Both the position numbers and the translations under genes were made by a program. From UBA1858 sp045105615 (GTDB lineage Bacteria; Pseudomonadota; Gammaproteobacteria; UBA4575), in contig JBGCDS010000030.1 of NCBI GenBank assembly GCA_045105615.1, positions 37,991 through 101,990 of the forward strand: DNA of 64,000 nt, in the 5' to 3' direction. The notes beneath the pieces are model-generated. The model searched no databases. It worked only from the letters and a program-made list of their open reading frames with translations, and was not told where the DNA came from. Shown in pieces: positions 1 to 9,277 of the stretch (the first letter of the stretch is position 1; every line of letters starts with the position of its first letter).

Positions 1-465
1 CAGATCGATTTTATTTATAATTAATAAATCAGACTTAGTGATTCCTGGACCACCTTTGCGAGGAATCTTTTCCCCGGCTGCAACGTCTATTACATAGATG
101 GTTAGATCAGACAATTCGGGGCTAAATGTTGCGCTTAAGTTATCACCGCCACTTTCAATAAATACAAAATCTAAATTACCAAAAGTGTCACACAGGCTTT
201 CTACAGCTGACAGATTCATAGAGGCATCCTCGCGTATTGCGGTATGTGGGCAACCGCCTGTTTCAACGCCAACGATTCTATCTTTTTCTAATGCTTCATG
301 TCGGATTAAGAAATCTGCATCTTCGCGTGTGTATATATCATTAGTGACTGCAGCTATTTGATAGTCGTCACGCATATGCATGCATAATAATCTTAATAGG
401 GCAGTTTTACCCGAGCCGACAGGGCCGCCGACACCAATTCTTAATACTTGTTTATTTATAGTCAT
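1..465 (-). CDS. ureG: Urease accessory GTPase UreG (3' end cut by window)
   Basis: UreG is the SIMIBI-class GTPase that, with UreE, UreF and UreD, delivers nickel to apo-urease in the cytoplasm. The 155 visible codons start at ATG 463-465 on the minus strand and run off position 1, so about the last quarter of a protein of roughly 200 residues is missing. The P-loop GPVGSGKT is at residues 14-21, followed by TNDIYTREDADFL and the nickel-binding CPH motif in ETGGCPHTAIRED, then IESGGDNL. It lies 14 nt after the ureF stop and is the last gene visible in the ureDABCEFG operon. Confidence 0.96.
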   Translation of the reverse strand, partial: MTINKQVLRIGVGGPVGSGKTALLRLLCMHMRDDYQIAAVTNDIYTREDADFLIRHEALEKDRIVGVETGGCPHTAIREDASMNLSAVESLCDTFGNLDFVFIESGGDNLSATFSPELSDLTIYVIDVAAGEKIPRKGGPGITKSDLLIINKIDL

Positions 466-479
466 ATTTATTTAGTTGA

Positions 480-1148
480 TTATGAGCGAAAAAGTCGTGT
501 GTACTGCTGTTCATGTTGCATGCTAGCCATTACTGCACCAGGGCATGTTGCACCGATATGTTCTTCTTCTACGTCTAATCCACAGCTGACACTGTCATCA
601 ATACTGTGCATTAAATTAGATAGAATTAATTGTCCGCTGGTTTGACCAAGTGGAATGAGTTTTACGCCAATACTTACTTGGTTTTCACACCAGCTCCATA
701 TTAGACCCTGCGTAGCAGTCGACTTTTCAATTTCCCACTTAGCACAGGCTAAGCTGAATGTTGTTAATAATGAGCATGGGTGCTTTTTCCAATAGGCTGA
801 CTCATATATACCCAGATCGAGTAGCAATCTTGCTAATGCACCGCCCATTTGTGTATCTTCTAACAACAGTTCACTGGTTTCACGTGATGCTAATACATAG
901 TCATTCCAGTACCGGATAGCTTTATTGTTTTTTTCTTGGTGTGCATCATAGAGGCGAGAAAATATTGGTATATCTAAATACTTTAAACTGTTTTCTAGTA
1001 ATCCCTGTATCCATTTTTTTAAGCTTTCTTCATCAGTAACATATTCATTATGACAGGCTGTTTCTAAACCCTGTGAATATGCATAACTTCCTATAGGCAA
1101 AGTAGGGCTGCAAATTCTCAGTAGTTGTAGCAATGAAAGTTTATTCAT
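480..1148 (-). CDS. ureF: Urease accessory protein UreF
   Basis: UreF acts with UreD and UreG in the pre-activation complex that gates nickel insertion into urease. I chose ATG at 1146-1148 (MNKLSLLQLLRICSPTLPIG, 222 residues). The in-frame extension to 1214 is only the ureE His-tail read in another frame. Family hallmarks are the N-terminal LRICSPTLPIGSYAYSQGLE, the GGALARLL segment, and a C-terminal stretch with LIPLGQTSGQ. The start overlaps the end of ureE by 8 nt, which suggests translational coupling. Confidence 0.94.
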   Translation of the reverse strand: MNKLSLLQLLRICSPTLPIGSYAYSQGLETACHNEYVTDEESLKKWIQGLLENSLKYLDIPIFSRLYDAHQEKNNKAIRYWNDYVLASRETSELLLEDTQMGGALARLLLDLGIYESAYWKKHPCSLLTTFSLACAKWEIEKSTATQGLIWSWCENQVSIGVKLIPLGQTSGQLILSNLMHSIDDSVSCGLDVEEEHIGATCPGAVMASMQHEQQYTRLFRS

Positions 1149-1605
1149 GATGATCATGAGAATGTGAATGACTATGCCCATGCCCCTGTGAATATGCACC
1201 TGATTCAGGTTCAAAGGGGGCTGATTCTTTACTTATACTAAGATTTAAGTGTTCTAGCATTTCATTCAACACATGATCGTAATGAAACCTTAAGTATGTT
1301 GGTTTGACTTCTAGTGGCACATGGCGATTACCTAAGTGATAGCTGGCACGCATTAAAAGCAAGGGGTCGTTAGAAGTAGCAGTGCTTACTTCTTCGTCGG
1401 CAGATACGATCTCAATGATTTCGCCGGATTCTGCTTGTAATTTATCGCCGCCACGTAAAACTATTCCACGAGGTATGAATAAACCTGCTTCTTCACCACT
1501 ATCCAGTTGAGTGTGCAGTCTTGCTTTCTGTCTGGATTCGAAGGGTAAGGTTAATGTGTAACTAGCATCGACTTTAGTGTCGATTTTACTGGTAAGTTTA
1601 ATCAC
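1141..1605 (-). CDS. ureE: Urease accessory nickel metallochaperone UreE
   Basis: UreE is the nickel-carrying chaperone of urease maturation. The 154-residue product has an N-terminal peptide-binding domain (about 1-75) and a metal-binding domain with a RASYHLGNRHVPLE motif containing the conserved interface histidine. It ends in the His-rich tail HGHSHSHSHDHHE, which is typical of nickel-storing UreE forms. It starts 17 nt after the ureC stop and overlaps ureF by 8 nt. Confidence 0.96.
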   Translation of the reverse strand: MIKLTSKIDTKVDASYTLTLPFESRQKARLHTQLDSGEEAGLFIPRGIVLRGGDKLQAESGEIIEIVSADEEVSTATSNDPLLLMRASYHLGNRHVPLEVKPTYLRFHYDHVLNEMLEHLNLSISKESAPFEPESGAYSQGHGHSHSHSHDHHE

Positions 1606-1622
1606 TTAAATTATGTCCGTGA

Positions 1623-3326
1623 CTAAAAGAGAAAATATCTCTGTGCCAGCGCGACAACTTCCGCAGGTTCACAAGTAAGTAACTTACCATCGGCACGTAC
1701 TTCGTATGTTTGTGGGTCTACTTCAACGTTGGGCTGATAGCTGTTATTGATCATGTCGCATTTCCTAATTTTTCTAGTATTGTTTACAGCTATACATTGT
1801 TTGTGCAGAGAAAGTTGTTTTGCAATATCATTATCAATTGCTGCCTGTGATACAAAAGTATAGCTAGTTTTATAGTTCGCACTAGCATAAGCGCCAAACA
1901 TGTAGCGATAGTGGACTGGTTGTGGCGTAGGAATAGATGCATTTGGGTCACCCATGGGTGCTGCTGCAATAAAGCCTCCTTTAATGATTAGCGCAGGTTT
2001 AACGCCAAAAAATGCAGGTTTCCATAGTACTAAGTCTGCAAGTTTACCAACTTCGATCGAACCGACCTCATGTGAGATTCCATGGGTTATTGCCGGATTA
2101 ATTGTGTATTTTGCAATGTAGCGTTTTGCACGATTGTTATCATTCTCAGAACTATCTTCTTCTAGTGGCCCGCGTTGTTTTTTCATCTTGTCAGCAGTTT
2201 GCCAGGTGCGACAAACAACCTCACCTACACGGCCCATCGCTTGAGAATCTGATGCAATCATGCTGAATGCGCCTAAATCATGAAATATATCTTCTGCAGC
2301 AATAGTTTCTTTGCGGATTCTTGATTCTGCAAATGCGACATCCTCAGGAATTTTTGTATCAAGATGATGACATACCATCAACATATCCAAATGTTCATCA
2401 ATTGTGTTAACGGTATAGGGGCGAGTCGGGTTAGTGCTTGAAGGTAATACATTAGCTTCTCCGCACGCACGAATAATATCTGGCGCATGACCGCCACCAG
2501 CACCTTCAGTGTGATATGTATGGATGGCACGTCCTTTAAATGCAGCAATAGTATCTTCGACAAATCCAGATTCATTGAGTGTATCGGTATGAATTGCCAC
2601 TTGAATGTCATACTTTTCTGCTACGTTTAGACAGTTGTCGATTGAAGCGGGCGTAGTTCCCCAATCTTCGTGCAACTTGAGTCCCATTGCACCTGCGATA
2701 ACCTGTTCTTCTAATGCTGCAGGTAAACTCGCATTACCTTTGCCTAGGAAGCCTAGATTCATCGGAAAAGCATCGGCCGCTTCCAGCATTTTGTGTATAT
2801 TCCACGGTCCTGGAGTGCAGGTGGTTGCATTGGTTCCTGTTGCGGGACCTGTGCCTCCACCTAACATGGTTGTTACGCCAGACATTAATGCTTCTTCAAT
2901 TTGTTGCGGACAAATAAAGTGTATGTGAGCATCAATACCACCTGCAGTAATGATTTGACCTTCACCTGCAATGGCTTCTGTACCTGGGCCTATCGCAATA
3001 TTTACATTGGGTTGTATGTCAGGGTTGCCGGCTTTACCGATGCCGAAAATTCTTCCGTCTTTAATTCCAATGTCTGCCTTAACAATGCCCCAATGATCTA
3101 ATATTAATGCATTAGTGATGACAGTATCGACAACGTCTTTCGAACATAACTGGCTTTGACCCATGCCGTCACGAATTACTTTGCCGCCACCAAATTTTAC
3201 TTCTTCACCATAGGTTGTATGATCTTTTTCAACTTCTATAAATAGATCGGTATCACCTAAGCGGACTTTATCGCCAATGGTTGGGCCGAACATTTCTGCA
3301 TAGGCTTGTCTGCTAATTTTGGCCAT
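1623..3326 (-). CDS. ureC: Urease subunit alpha
   Basis: This is the catalytic subunit of urease, which hydrolyses urea to ammonia and carbamate at a di-nickel centre in the cytoplasm. The product is 567 residues, full length for the family. All active-site signatures are visible: the nickel ligands in AHIHFICPQQ near residue 135, the carbamylated lysine in LKLHEDWGTT near 218, AIHTDTLNESGF, HTEGAGGGHAPD, the flap cysteine and histidine in MLMVCHHLD near 320, and the aspartate ligand in IASDSQAMGRVGE. It sits 4 nt after ureB in the operon. Confidence 0.99.
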   Translation of the reverse strand: MAKISRQAYAEMFGPTIGDKVRLGDTDLFIEVEKDHTTYGEEVKFGGGKVIRDGMGQSQLCSKDVVDTVITNALILDHWGIVKADIGIKDGRIFGIGKAGNPDIQPNVNIAIGPGTEAIAGEGQIITAGGIDAHIHFICPQQIEEALMSGVTTMLGGGTGPATGTNATTCTPGPWNIHKMLEAADAFPMNLGFLGKGNASLPAALEEQVIAGAMGLKLHEDWGTTPASIDNCLNVAEKYDIQVAIHTDTLNESGFVEDTIAAFKGRAIHTYHTEGAGGGHAPDIIRACGEANVLPSSTNPTRPYTVNTIDEHLDMLMVCHHLDTKIPEDVAFAESRIRKETIAAEDIFHDLGAFSMIASDSQAMGRVGEVVCRTWQTADKMKKQRGPLEEDSSENDNNRAKRYIAKYTINPAITHGISHEVGSIEVGKLADLVLWKPAFFGVKPALIIKGGFIAAAPMGDPNASIPTPQPVHYRYMFGAYASANYKTSYTFVSQAAIDNDIAKQLSLHKQCIAVNNTRKIRKCDMINNSYQPNVEVDPQTYEVRADGKLLTCEPAEVVALAQRYFLF

Positions 3327-3330
3327 AGTT

Positions 3331-3639
3331 TTATTTCACCTTTCCCATTACTTTGGCGTTGAATCCGTAAATTATTTTACTGCCGTCAATTTCGACTAAT
3401 TCAATAGTTCTTTCTTGGCCTGGTTCAAACCGTACTGCAGTCCCTGCGGCAATATCTAAGCGCATACCTAAAGTACTTTCTCGGTCAAAAATTAATGCGC
3501 TATTAGTTTCGTAAAAGTGGTAATGAGAGCCGACTTGTATTGGGCGATCACCTGTATTAGCGACTGTAATATTTAATTTTTTACGACCTTGATTGAGTTC
3601 AATGTCACCCGATTGTGCAATTAGTTCGCCAGGTATCAT
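3331..3639 (-). CDS. ureB: Urease subunit beta
   Basis: A 102-residue structural subunit of the (alpha-beta-gamma)3 urease trimer. It starts MIPGELIAQSGDIELN and carries the family motif VGSHYHFYETN and the C-terminal YGFNAKVMGKVK. UreB is a separate gene here, not fused to UreA as in Helicobacter. It lies 17 nt after ureA and 4 nt before ureC, so the three structural genes are clearly co-transcribed. Confidence 0.98.
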   Translation of the reverse strand: MIPGELIAQSGDIELNQGRKKLNITVANTGDRPIQVGSHYHFYETNSALIFDRESTLGMRLDIAAGTAVRFEPGQERTIELVEIDGSKIIYGFNAKVMGKVK

Positions 3640-3656
3640 GTGTATATTCCTATGAT

Positions 3657-3959
3657 TTAAGTAATAGGGTTGTGTACGGTAACAAGCTTGGTGCCGTCTG
3701 GAAATGTTGCTTCAACTTGAACATCATGAACCATTTCAGCAATGCCATCCATGACGTCATCCTGTGTTAATAGGTGTCTACCTTCTTCCATTAATTCTGC
3801 TACTCGCTTTCCTTCTCTTGCGCCTTCTAATATCGCACAAGATATATAAGCGATAGTCTCTGGATAGTTTAATTTAATACCTTTGTCTTTACGTCGCTCA
3901 GCAAGTAGGCCAGCAGTAAATAAAAGCAATTTATCTTTTTCTCGTGGTGATAATTCCAT
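3657..3959 (-). CDS. ureA: Urease subunit gamma
   Basis: A 100-residue urease gamma subunit that begins MELSPREKDKLLLFTAGLLA. Further signatures are RKDKGIKLNYPETIAYIS and the C-terminal EATFPDGTKLVTVHNPI, all diagnostic for UreA. It is preceded by ureD with an 18-nt gap. Length is normal for the family and nothing is unusual. Confidence 0.98.
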   Translation of the reverse strand: MELSPREKDKLLLFTAGLLAERRKDKGIKLNYPETIAYISCAILEGAREGKRVAELMEEGRHLLTQDDVMDGIAEMVHDVQVEATFPDGTKLVTVHNPIT

Positions 3960-3977
3960 GCCTGTTCCTATGTAAAA

Positions 3978-4829
3978 TTAAGTATGCCAAATTCTAGGAG
4001 TACTTGACTCTAGCTGGAGAATTTGAGGTCGTAGTAGTTCCCATAAAGCTGCAAAAAAGTCTTTTATTTTCTCTGCGTAGGCGCTCATTGCTCGTACAAT
4101 AAATAAACCATTCAGTGATGTACAGGAGTTGCTTAGTTCTTTGAACCGTTGAGCGACTTCATTAATGGCTTCTACCTTAATAAGTGCATCACTGTCGCTA
4201 GTGACAAAAGTACCCACTGACTTATGGCCTTGAAGCCCCCAACTAGCATCAAGAAGGTCATCGCCGCCAATGAGGCGATTAGTTTCTAATAGTACGGGTC
4301 TTTTATCTCGCCAAATTTCTAACTTTTGTCTGCATTGGCCTGAAATAAAGTATTCTTTTTGTGCGGGTAAACCTAAACATTGAATTTCCCAAGCAAAAAA
4401 ACGATTAGTTTTATTTAGATTGATTCTAGTCGTTGATGCTGCGTTTGTGTCATTGAAATAAACTGTTTCTTGAGGGAGCCATTCTAATATAGCATTCTCT
4501 TCTAGATTGATTGTCTGGTTTTGGCATGCTTGTATACCAGTGCTGCGATAAAACTTAGTCGCGGCAGGAGTCGTAATTAAGGCATGCGAATTTTCATTAA
4601 GTTGCGCACTAAGGTTAAGTGAGTCTCCGCCAACAATGCCGCCAGGTGGGTGGATTAAGTAAATATGACAACAGCCATTTGATTCCGGATAAAATGGTTT
4701 TTGAACCATTAGTGGGCCAGAGTGTTTTTTGCTGGTAAGAATAGTTTTGTTATTTCTTTGTGTAAATGATAAATCCAGTGTTGCTTCCCAGCTTGCTTGC
4801 TTTGATGACGGTGATGCAGAGGCAGCCAT
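3978..4829 (-). CDS. ureD: Urease accessory protein UreD (UreH)
   Basis: UreD is the scaffold that binds apo-urease and recruits UreF-UreG for nickel insertion. The product is 283 residues, normal for the family. The conserved core HPPGGIVGGDSLNL (about 60-73) and TPAATKFYRSTG (about 90-101) are the clearest UreD signatures, followed by LEWLPQETVYFN. It is the first ure gene, starting 9 nt after the stop of the small His-containing membrane protein gene. No strong Shine-Dalgarno is visible, so translation may be coupled to that gene. Confidence 0.94.
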   Translation of the reverse strand: MAASASPSSKQASWEATLDLSFTQRNNKTILTSKKHSGPLMVQKPFYPESNGCCHIYLIHPPGGIVGGDSLNLSAQLNENSHALITTPAATKFYRSTGIQACQNQTINLEENAILEWLPQETVYFNDTNAASTTRINLNKTNRFFAWEIQCLGLPAQKEYFISGQCRQKLEIWRDKRPVLLETNRLIGGDDLLDASWGLQGHKSVGTFVTSDSDALIKVEAINEVAQRFKELSNSCTSLNGLFIVRAMSAYAEKIKDFFAALWELLRPQILQLESSTPRIWHT

Positions 4830-4838
4830 TATCTAATT

Positions 4839-5009
4839 CTACTTTTTTATGTAATGGTAAATTATGCCACCAATTACAAACAATGCTAAAAAATACTCGA
4901 TGCCTGAATGGCTATGAAATATAGTTGTGTGTCCAGAATGTGAAAATGCTGGGGCAGCAAAAAACAAGAGAATTAAAGATAGGAAAATGCTGGCTAATCT
5001 AAAGTGCAT
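4839..5009 (-). CDS. 56-residue secreted/membrane His-containing protein between urtE and ureD
   Basis: I read an open frame from ATG 5007-5009 to TAG 4839-4841 with AGGAGAAAAT just upstream of the start. The 56-residue product has a signal-like N-terminus ending AAPAFSHSGH, a short His-rich linker (HSGHTTIFHSHSG) and one membrane span (about 39-51) ending in YIKK. The order signal peptide, H-S-G-H, H-x-x-S-G-[IL]-[DE]-x-x-L-A resembles the first part of HupE/UreJ nickel permeases cut down to one helix. That likeness is my inference. It sits 21 nt after urtE and 9 nt before ureD, so it is almost certainly part of the urea/urease operon. A nickel- or urea-related membrane role is plausible but unproven. 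Confidence 0.75.
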   Translation of the reverse strand: MHFRLASIFLSLILLFFAAPAFSHSGHTTIFHSHSGIEYFLALFVIGGIIYHYIKK

Positions 5010-5030
5010 AATTTTCTCCTAGGTGCTTTT

Positions 5031-5720
5031 TTACACCTTCAAATATTTATCGATTAAGTGATCATCTAGCTCATCCATTGAGCCCTGGGCAACATCGCGA
5101 CCTTTTTCTAATATACAGAAATTGGATGCAACTCGTCTCGCGAATGGTAATTTCTGTTCAACTAATAATACCGTGAGTCCAAGCTCCTGGTTTAACTTTT
5201 TTATAATGTCGCCTATTTCACGCACTATATTGGGTTGTATGCCCTCAGTTGGTTCATCAAGTATTAATAATTCAGGCTCTATGGCTAATGCGCGACCAAG
5301 TGCGAGTTGTTGCTGTTGCCCACCGGATAAATCTCCACCTCTACGGTGTAACATTTCTTTCAATACAGGGAATAATTCGAAAATAATCGGTGGTAGTTGC
5401 TTAGATTTGTTGGCGACTAGGCCTGTGTTTAGATTATCTTCAACGCTGAGCTGAGAAAATATTTCTCTGCCCTGTGGGACATAGCCTATTTTATGGATAG
5501 CGCGTTTCTCGGCATTTAACTTAGCAATGTCTTTGCCTTTGAAGTTAATAGAGCCATCAGTGGTAGATTCTAGCCCCATAATACATTTGAGTAGGGTGGT
5601 TTTGCCAACGCCATTGCGACCCATTAAGCAGGTGACGCTACCTTCTGGTACATCTAGCGAAAGATCCCACAATGTATGGCTTTCTCGATAATATTGGTTG
5701 ATTGAAGAAACTTTTAACAT
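5031..5720 (-). CDS. urtE: Urea ABC transporter ATP-binding protein UrtE
   Basis: Second nucleotide-binding subunit of the urea importer, related to LivF. Walker A is GRNGVGKTT, the signature is LSGGQQQQ and Walker B is LLILDEPTEG. The UrtE-type C-terminus ends in DEHLIDKYLKV-like sequence. I prefer ATG 5718-5720, placed 1 nt beyond the urtD stop with GGTGAT upstream. A GTG at 5729 would add three residues and overlap urtD. The product of about 229 residues is normal. It acts with UrtD on the cytoplasmic face of UrtBC. Confidence 0.96.
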   Translation of the reverse strand: MLKVSSINQYYRESHTLWDLSLDVPEGSVTCLMGRNGVGKTTLLKCIMGLESTTDGSINFKGKDIAKLNAEKRAIHKIGYVPQGREIFSQLSVEDNLNTGLVANKSKQLPPIIFELFPVLKEMLHRRGGDLSGGQQQQLALGRALAIEPELLILDEPTEGIQPNIVREIGDIIKKLNQELGLTVLLVEQKLPFARRVASNFCILEKGRDVAQGSMDELDDHLIDKYLKV

Positions 5721-5721
5721 A

Positions 5722-6468
5722 TTAATCACCTAAATATACTTCAATCACTTTACGGTCATTTTGGATTTTATCCATAGTGCCTTCTGCGAGTACTGATCCT
5801 TGATGTAACACGGTAACTCGTTTTGCAATGGATCTAACGAATTCCATATCATGTTCAACGACGACAACAGAATGTCGTTTTGCCAATGATGTTAGCAATT
5901 CTGCGGTGCGCTCAGATTCCTGATGAGTCATTCCCGCAACAGGTTCGTCGACTAGTAGGACTTGAGGATTTTGAGTAATTAACATACCAATTTCTAGCCA
6001 CTGTTTTTGTCCGTGCGATAACTCACCGGCCATTCTATATTTCTCAGCTTGAAGCCCTATAGTCTCAAGTGAATAATCAATTTTATTACGTTGATCTTCA
6101 TTAAGCTTGTAAAAAAGATTACTTAAAATGTCGCGATGACCTTCTAGAGCAAGCTGTAAATTATCAAACACGCTGTGATTCTCGAATACAGTAGGTTTTT
6201 GAAATTTACGACCAATACCTAAGTTGGCAATTTCAGCTTCATCTTTAGTAGTTAAATCGACATGGTCTCCAAAATAGACTTCGCCTTCATCAGGTTTGGT
6301 TTTACCGGTAATGATATCCATCATGGTTGTCTTGCCGGCACCATTTGGGCCAATAATGCAGCGTAATTCATTCTTATCTATGTAAAGACTTAATTCATTG
6401 ATCGCTTTGAATCCATCAAAACTAACAGAAACATTATTCAAATATAGTATAGATTCATTTTTTTCCAT
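5722..6468 (-). CDS. urtD: Urea ABC transporter ATP-binding protein UrtD
   Basis: First nucleotide-binding subunit of the urea importer, related to LivG. The 248-residue product has Walker A GPNGAGKTT near residue 40, the signature LSHGQKQWLEIG, Walker B LLVDEPVAGM and switch histidine VVVEHDMEF. The H in place of G in the signature is usual for UrtD. Its start overlaps the urtC stop by one base (TAATG), so the two are translationally coupled. Confidence 0.96.
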   Translation of the reverse strand: MEKNESILYLNNVSVSFDGFKAINELSLYIDKNELRCIIGPNGAGKTTMMDIITGKTKPDEGEVYFGDHVDLTTKDEAEIANLGIGRKFQKPTVFENHSVFDNLQLALEGHRDILSNLFYKLNEDQRNKIDYSLETIGLQAEKYRMAGELSHGQKQWLEIGMLITQNPQVLLVDEPVAGMTHQESERTAELLTSLAKRHSVVVVEHDMEFVRSIAKRVTVLHQGSVLAEGTMDKIQNDRKVIEVYLGD

Positions 6469-7613
6469 TATGATTTCTCTATATTTGCTTGAGATTGCTT
6501 AATCGATTTGTTTTTAGACTTACGCATGCTTATTTGGTTATAAAGGCCAACTAAACCTTTAGGCATAAATACAGTCACGAATACAAACATGCTGCCTAAG
6601 ATAAATAGCCAAGCCTCAGGTGCCCATGCGGTAAAGAATGTTTTTGCATAATTAACAACAAATGCACCTAGTACTGCTCCATATAAAGTACCTCGACCAC
6701 CAATGGCCACCCAAATTACAAGCTCAATTGAGCGTAAAGGGGCAAACTCACTTGGATTAATGATGCCGACTTGTGGAACATATAATGCACCAGCAATGCC
6801 AGCTAATAATGCAGAAATTACGAAGATAAATAATTTAATATGTTCATCTCGATAACCCATGAATCGCACACGGCTTTCTGAATCTCGAATGGCCATGACT
6901 AAACTTCCAAGACGCGATTGCGCAATGTATTTGCATAACGCATAACCGGATAGTAATGCGATGGCAGATGCAAAAAATAATGCACATCGTGTGGTGTTAT
7001 CTTGCAGGTTGAAGCCTAATATTTCTTTAAAGTCGGTTAATCCGTTGTTACCACCAAAACCAAAGTCATTCTGGAAGAAAGTTAACATTAAGGCGTAGGT
7101 CATTGCTTGCGTCATAATAGATAAGTACACGCCAGTCACGCGCGAGCGAAACGCTAACCAGCCAAATACAAATGCAAGTATCCCTGGAGCGACAAGCATC
7201 ATTAATAATGCCATTGAGAAGTGATCAAAACCAAGCCAATACCAAGGTAGTGATTCCCAATTTAAAAATACCATGAAGTCTGGTAGTAATGGATTGCCGT
7301 AGACGCCGCGATCACCAATTTGTCGCATTAAATACATTCCCATGGCGTATCCACCTAGGGCGAAAAAAGCACCATGGCCTAAACTAAGTATGCCTAAGTA
7401 ACCCCAAACTAAATCAACTGATAGGGCTAATAATGCATAACATAAATATTTACCTAACAAAGTGACAGTATAAGTTGAGATATGTAAAACAGAATCTACC
7501 GGTGTAAGTAAGTTAAGGGCAGGAATAACGATGGCAGAAAAAATCACCACGACTGTGAGAATTTTACTGCCCGTGTCTGACAGTAGTAACCGTTGTATGA
7601 GAGATTTTTCCAT
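6468..7613 (-). CDS. urtC: Urea ABC transporter permease UrtC
   Basis: LivM-type permease of the urea importer, 381 residues with about ten membrane spans. Typical motifs are LSLGHGAFFALGGYAMGMYL near residue 75, LTGVYLSI-type VTGVYLSIMTQAM, and the inner-face loop MAIRDSESRVRFMGY that contacts the ATPases. The C-terminal tail after residue 360 is lysine- and serine-rich and probably cytoplasmic. It starts 4 nt after the urtB stop. Confidence 0.95.
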   Translation of the reverse strand: MEKSLIQRLLLSDTGSKILTVVVIFSAIVIPALNLLTPVDSVLHISTYTVTLLGKYLCYALLALSVDLVWGYLGILSLGHGAFFALGGYAMGMYLMRQIGDRGVYGNPLLPDFMVFLNWESLPWYWLGFDHFSMALLMMLVAPGILAFVFGWLAFRSRVTGVYLSIMTQAMTYALMLTFFQNDFGFGGNNGLTDFKEILGFNLQDNTTRCALFFASAIALLSGYALCKYIAQSRLGSLVMAIRDSESRVRFMGYRDEHIKLFIFVISALLAGIAGALYVPQVGIINPSEFAPLRSIELVIWVAIGGRGTLYGAVLGAFVVNYAKTFFTAWAPEAWLFILGSMFVFVTVFMPKGLVGLYNQISMRKSKNKSIKQSQANIEKS

Positions 7614-7617
7614 AGTA

Positions 7618-9258
7618 TTAGTTGTCTACTGATCGACCCTTCAAAGCAAACATGCCTCGAGGTCTTTTTTGGATGAATAAAATAATTAATACCAGCACAA
7701 TTATTTTTGCTAACACAGCACCGGTGACTGGCTCGAGATATTTATTAGCAATACCTAAAGTCATTGCACCAAATAATGTGCCCCATAAATTTCCCACACC
7801 GCCAAACACAACAACCATGAATGAATCAATGATATAGGCTTGACCTAAGTTAGGCCCCACGTTAGTTAGCTGGCTAAGTGCAACACCAGCAATCCCTGCA
7901 ATACCTGAGCCTAAACCAAAAGTGAATGCGTCTACCCAGTCTGTTCTTATGCCCATAGCCTTTGCCATTGAACGATTTTGAGTAACAGCTCTGACCTGCA
8001 AGCCAAATTTAGATTTGTTGAGTAGCAGCATTAGCCCAACAAGTACAAGTAAGGCAAATATAATGATGTAGAGACGATTGTAGGTAAGGGATAAGGCTGG
8101 GTTAATTTCAAGTGAGCCACTCATCCAATCTGGAGTAGAGACCGCACGATTTTGTGGCGAAATAAGTGTGCGTACTGCCTGCTGTAAAATTAAGCTAATA
8201 CCAAAAGTTGCCAATAAGGTTTCTAGTGGACGTCCATAGAGAAATCTTATAACACCACGTTCTATACCAATACCAACAAGCCCTGTGAATACAAAGGCAG
8301 TGGGTATAGAGATAAGGATGGAATATTCAATATGATTGGGGAGTAATAGTTGCACTATGTAAGTGGTGTAAGCACCTAGCATTAGCATTTCACCGTGTGC
8401 CATGTTGATCACGCCCATGACGCCAAAGGTGATTGCTAAACCTACAGCAATGAGCAGTAAGACAGATCCTAAACTAACACCAAAAAATATATTTTCTACT
8501 TGTTTATATATGCCAACGCTGGATTCAATTTTTCTCAATGAGGTGTGAATTTCATGGGTAAGTTCTTGAGATTTTGTTGTTTGTGTTTTATTAGAAAGGC
8601 TTTTTTCTAGTTCTTTTAATGCAACGCGTACTTCAGGGTAAAGCGAATCTGATAACGCCTTTATTGAGTCAAGTTTTTTCTCATGTATGGGAGAGTTTAA
8701 TTGATTGATTGATATGGCTGTTTGTAATGCACTGATCACGTTTTTGTTTTTTTCTACAGTGAGTCGTTGTTTTAATATGGAGGAAGTTTCATCATCCATA
8801 TTTTTGAACATCTCTACTGCGGCAGATTTCCTAACTTTTGCATCTTTATCAGCTAAACTCAATTGAGCGATAGACGAGTTTAAGGTGCGTCTTAGTTTGT
8901 TATTGATGCCTACTTTTTTGAGCTTTTTCTTAGTTGTTTCGCTTAGCAATTTACCAGTGCTAGCATTAATAATGCTGGCTTTTTTATTTTGAATATCAGC
9001 GATGACGATTAATTTATCATCTTTTCTATAATAAACTTTTCCATCTAATAGCTTAGACAAAACGGTTAGGGATCGTGGGTGTTCTGATTGCTGTATTTTT
9101 TTGATAATGACAGCTTTTTCATCAAACTTTTTAGTCGTCAGGCTGGCGACTAATTGAGAAAAGTTTAATGGTGTGTCATTAGTATCAATTTCTTCTGCAA
9201 GAGAAAATCCTGCTAGCAGAGAGGAAAATAATAAGATAAATATTAATTTTGACAGCAT
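7618..9258 (-). CDS. urtB: Urea ABC transporter permease UrtB with periplasmic N-terminal extension
   Basis: LivH-type permease of the urea importer. The last 290 or so residues carry the membrane domain (VMGVINMAHGEMLMLGAYTT, then GIERGVIRFLYGRPLETLLA). The first 240 residues hold a signal sequence (MLSKLIFILLFSSLLAGFS) and a helical, probably HEAT-like exported region; long N-terminal extensions are usual in UrtB. I chose ATG 9256-9258, because the longer in-frame start at 9288 would sit inside the urtA-urtB hairpin and would spoil the signal sequence. The product is 546 residues. Confidence 0.94.
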   Translation of the reverse strand: MLSKLIFILLFSSLLAGFSLAEEIDTNDTPLNFSQLVASLTTKKFDEKAVIIKKIQQSEHPRSLTVLSKLLDGKVYYRKDDKLIVIADIQNKKASIINASTGKLLSETTKKKLKKVGINNKLRRTLNSSIAQLSLADKDAKVRKSAAVEMFKNMDDETSSILKQRLTVEKNKNVISALQTAISINQLNSPIHEKKLDSIKALSDSLYPEVRVALKELEKSLSNKTQTTKSQELTHEIHTSLRKIESSVGIYKQVENIFFGVSLGSVLLLIAVGLAITFGVMGVINMAHGEMLMLGAYTTYIVQLLLPNHIEYSILISIPTAFVFTGLVGIGIERGVIRFLYGRPLETLLATFGISLILQQAVRTLISPQNRAVSTPDWMSGSLEINPALSLTYNRLYIIIFALLVLVGLMLLLNKSKFGLQVRAVTQNRSMAKAMGIRTDWVDAFTFGLGSGIAGIAGVALSQLTNVGPNLGQAYIIDSFMVVVFGGVGNLWGTLFGAMTLGIANKYLEPVTGAVLAKIIVLVLIILFIQKRPRGMFALKGRSVDN

Positions 9259-9277
9259 TTTAATTATTATTATGAAA

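Noticed and set aside
1149..1214. Longer N-terminus for ureF
   Set aside because: It is the His-rich ureE tail read in another frame, and UreF homologues begin at the LRICSPTLPIG region.
2605..2928. A 107-residue plus-strand frame opposite ureC
   Set aside because: It is the antisense of a strongly conserved coding region and shows no domain or ribosome site.
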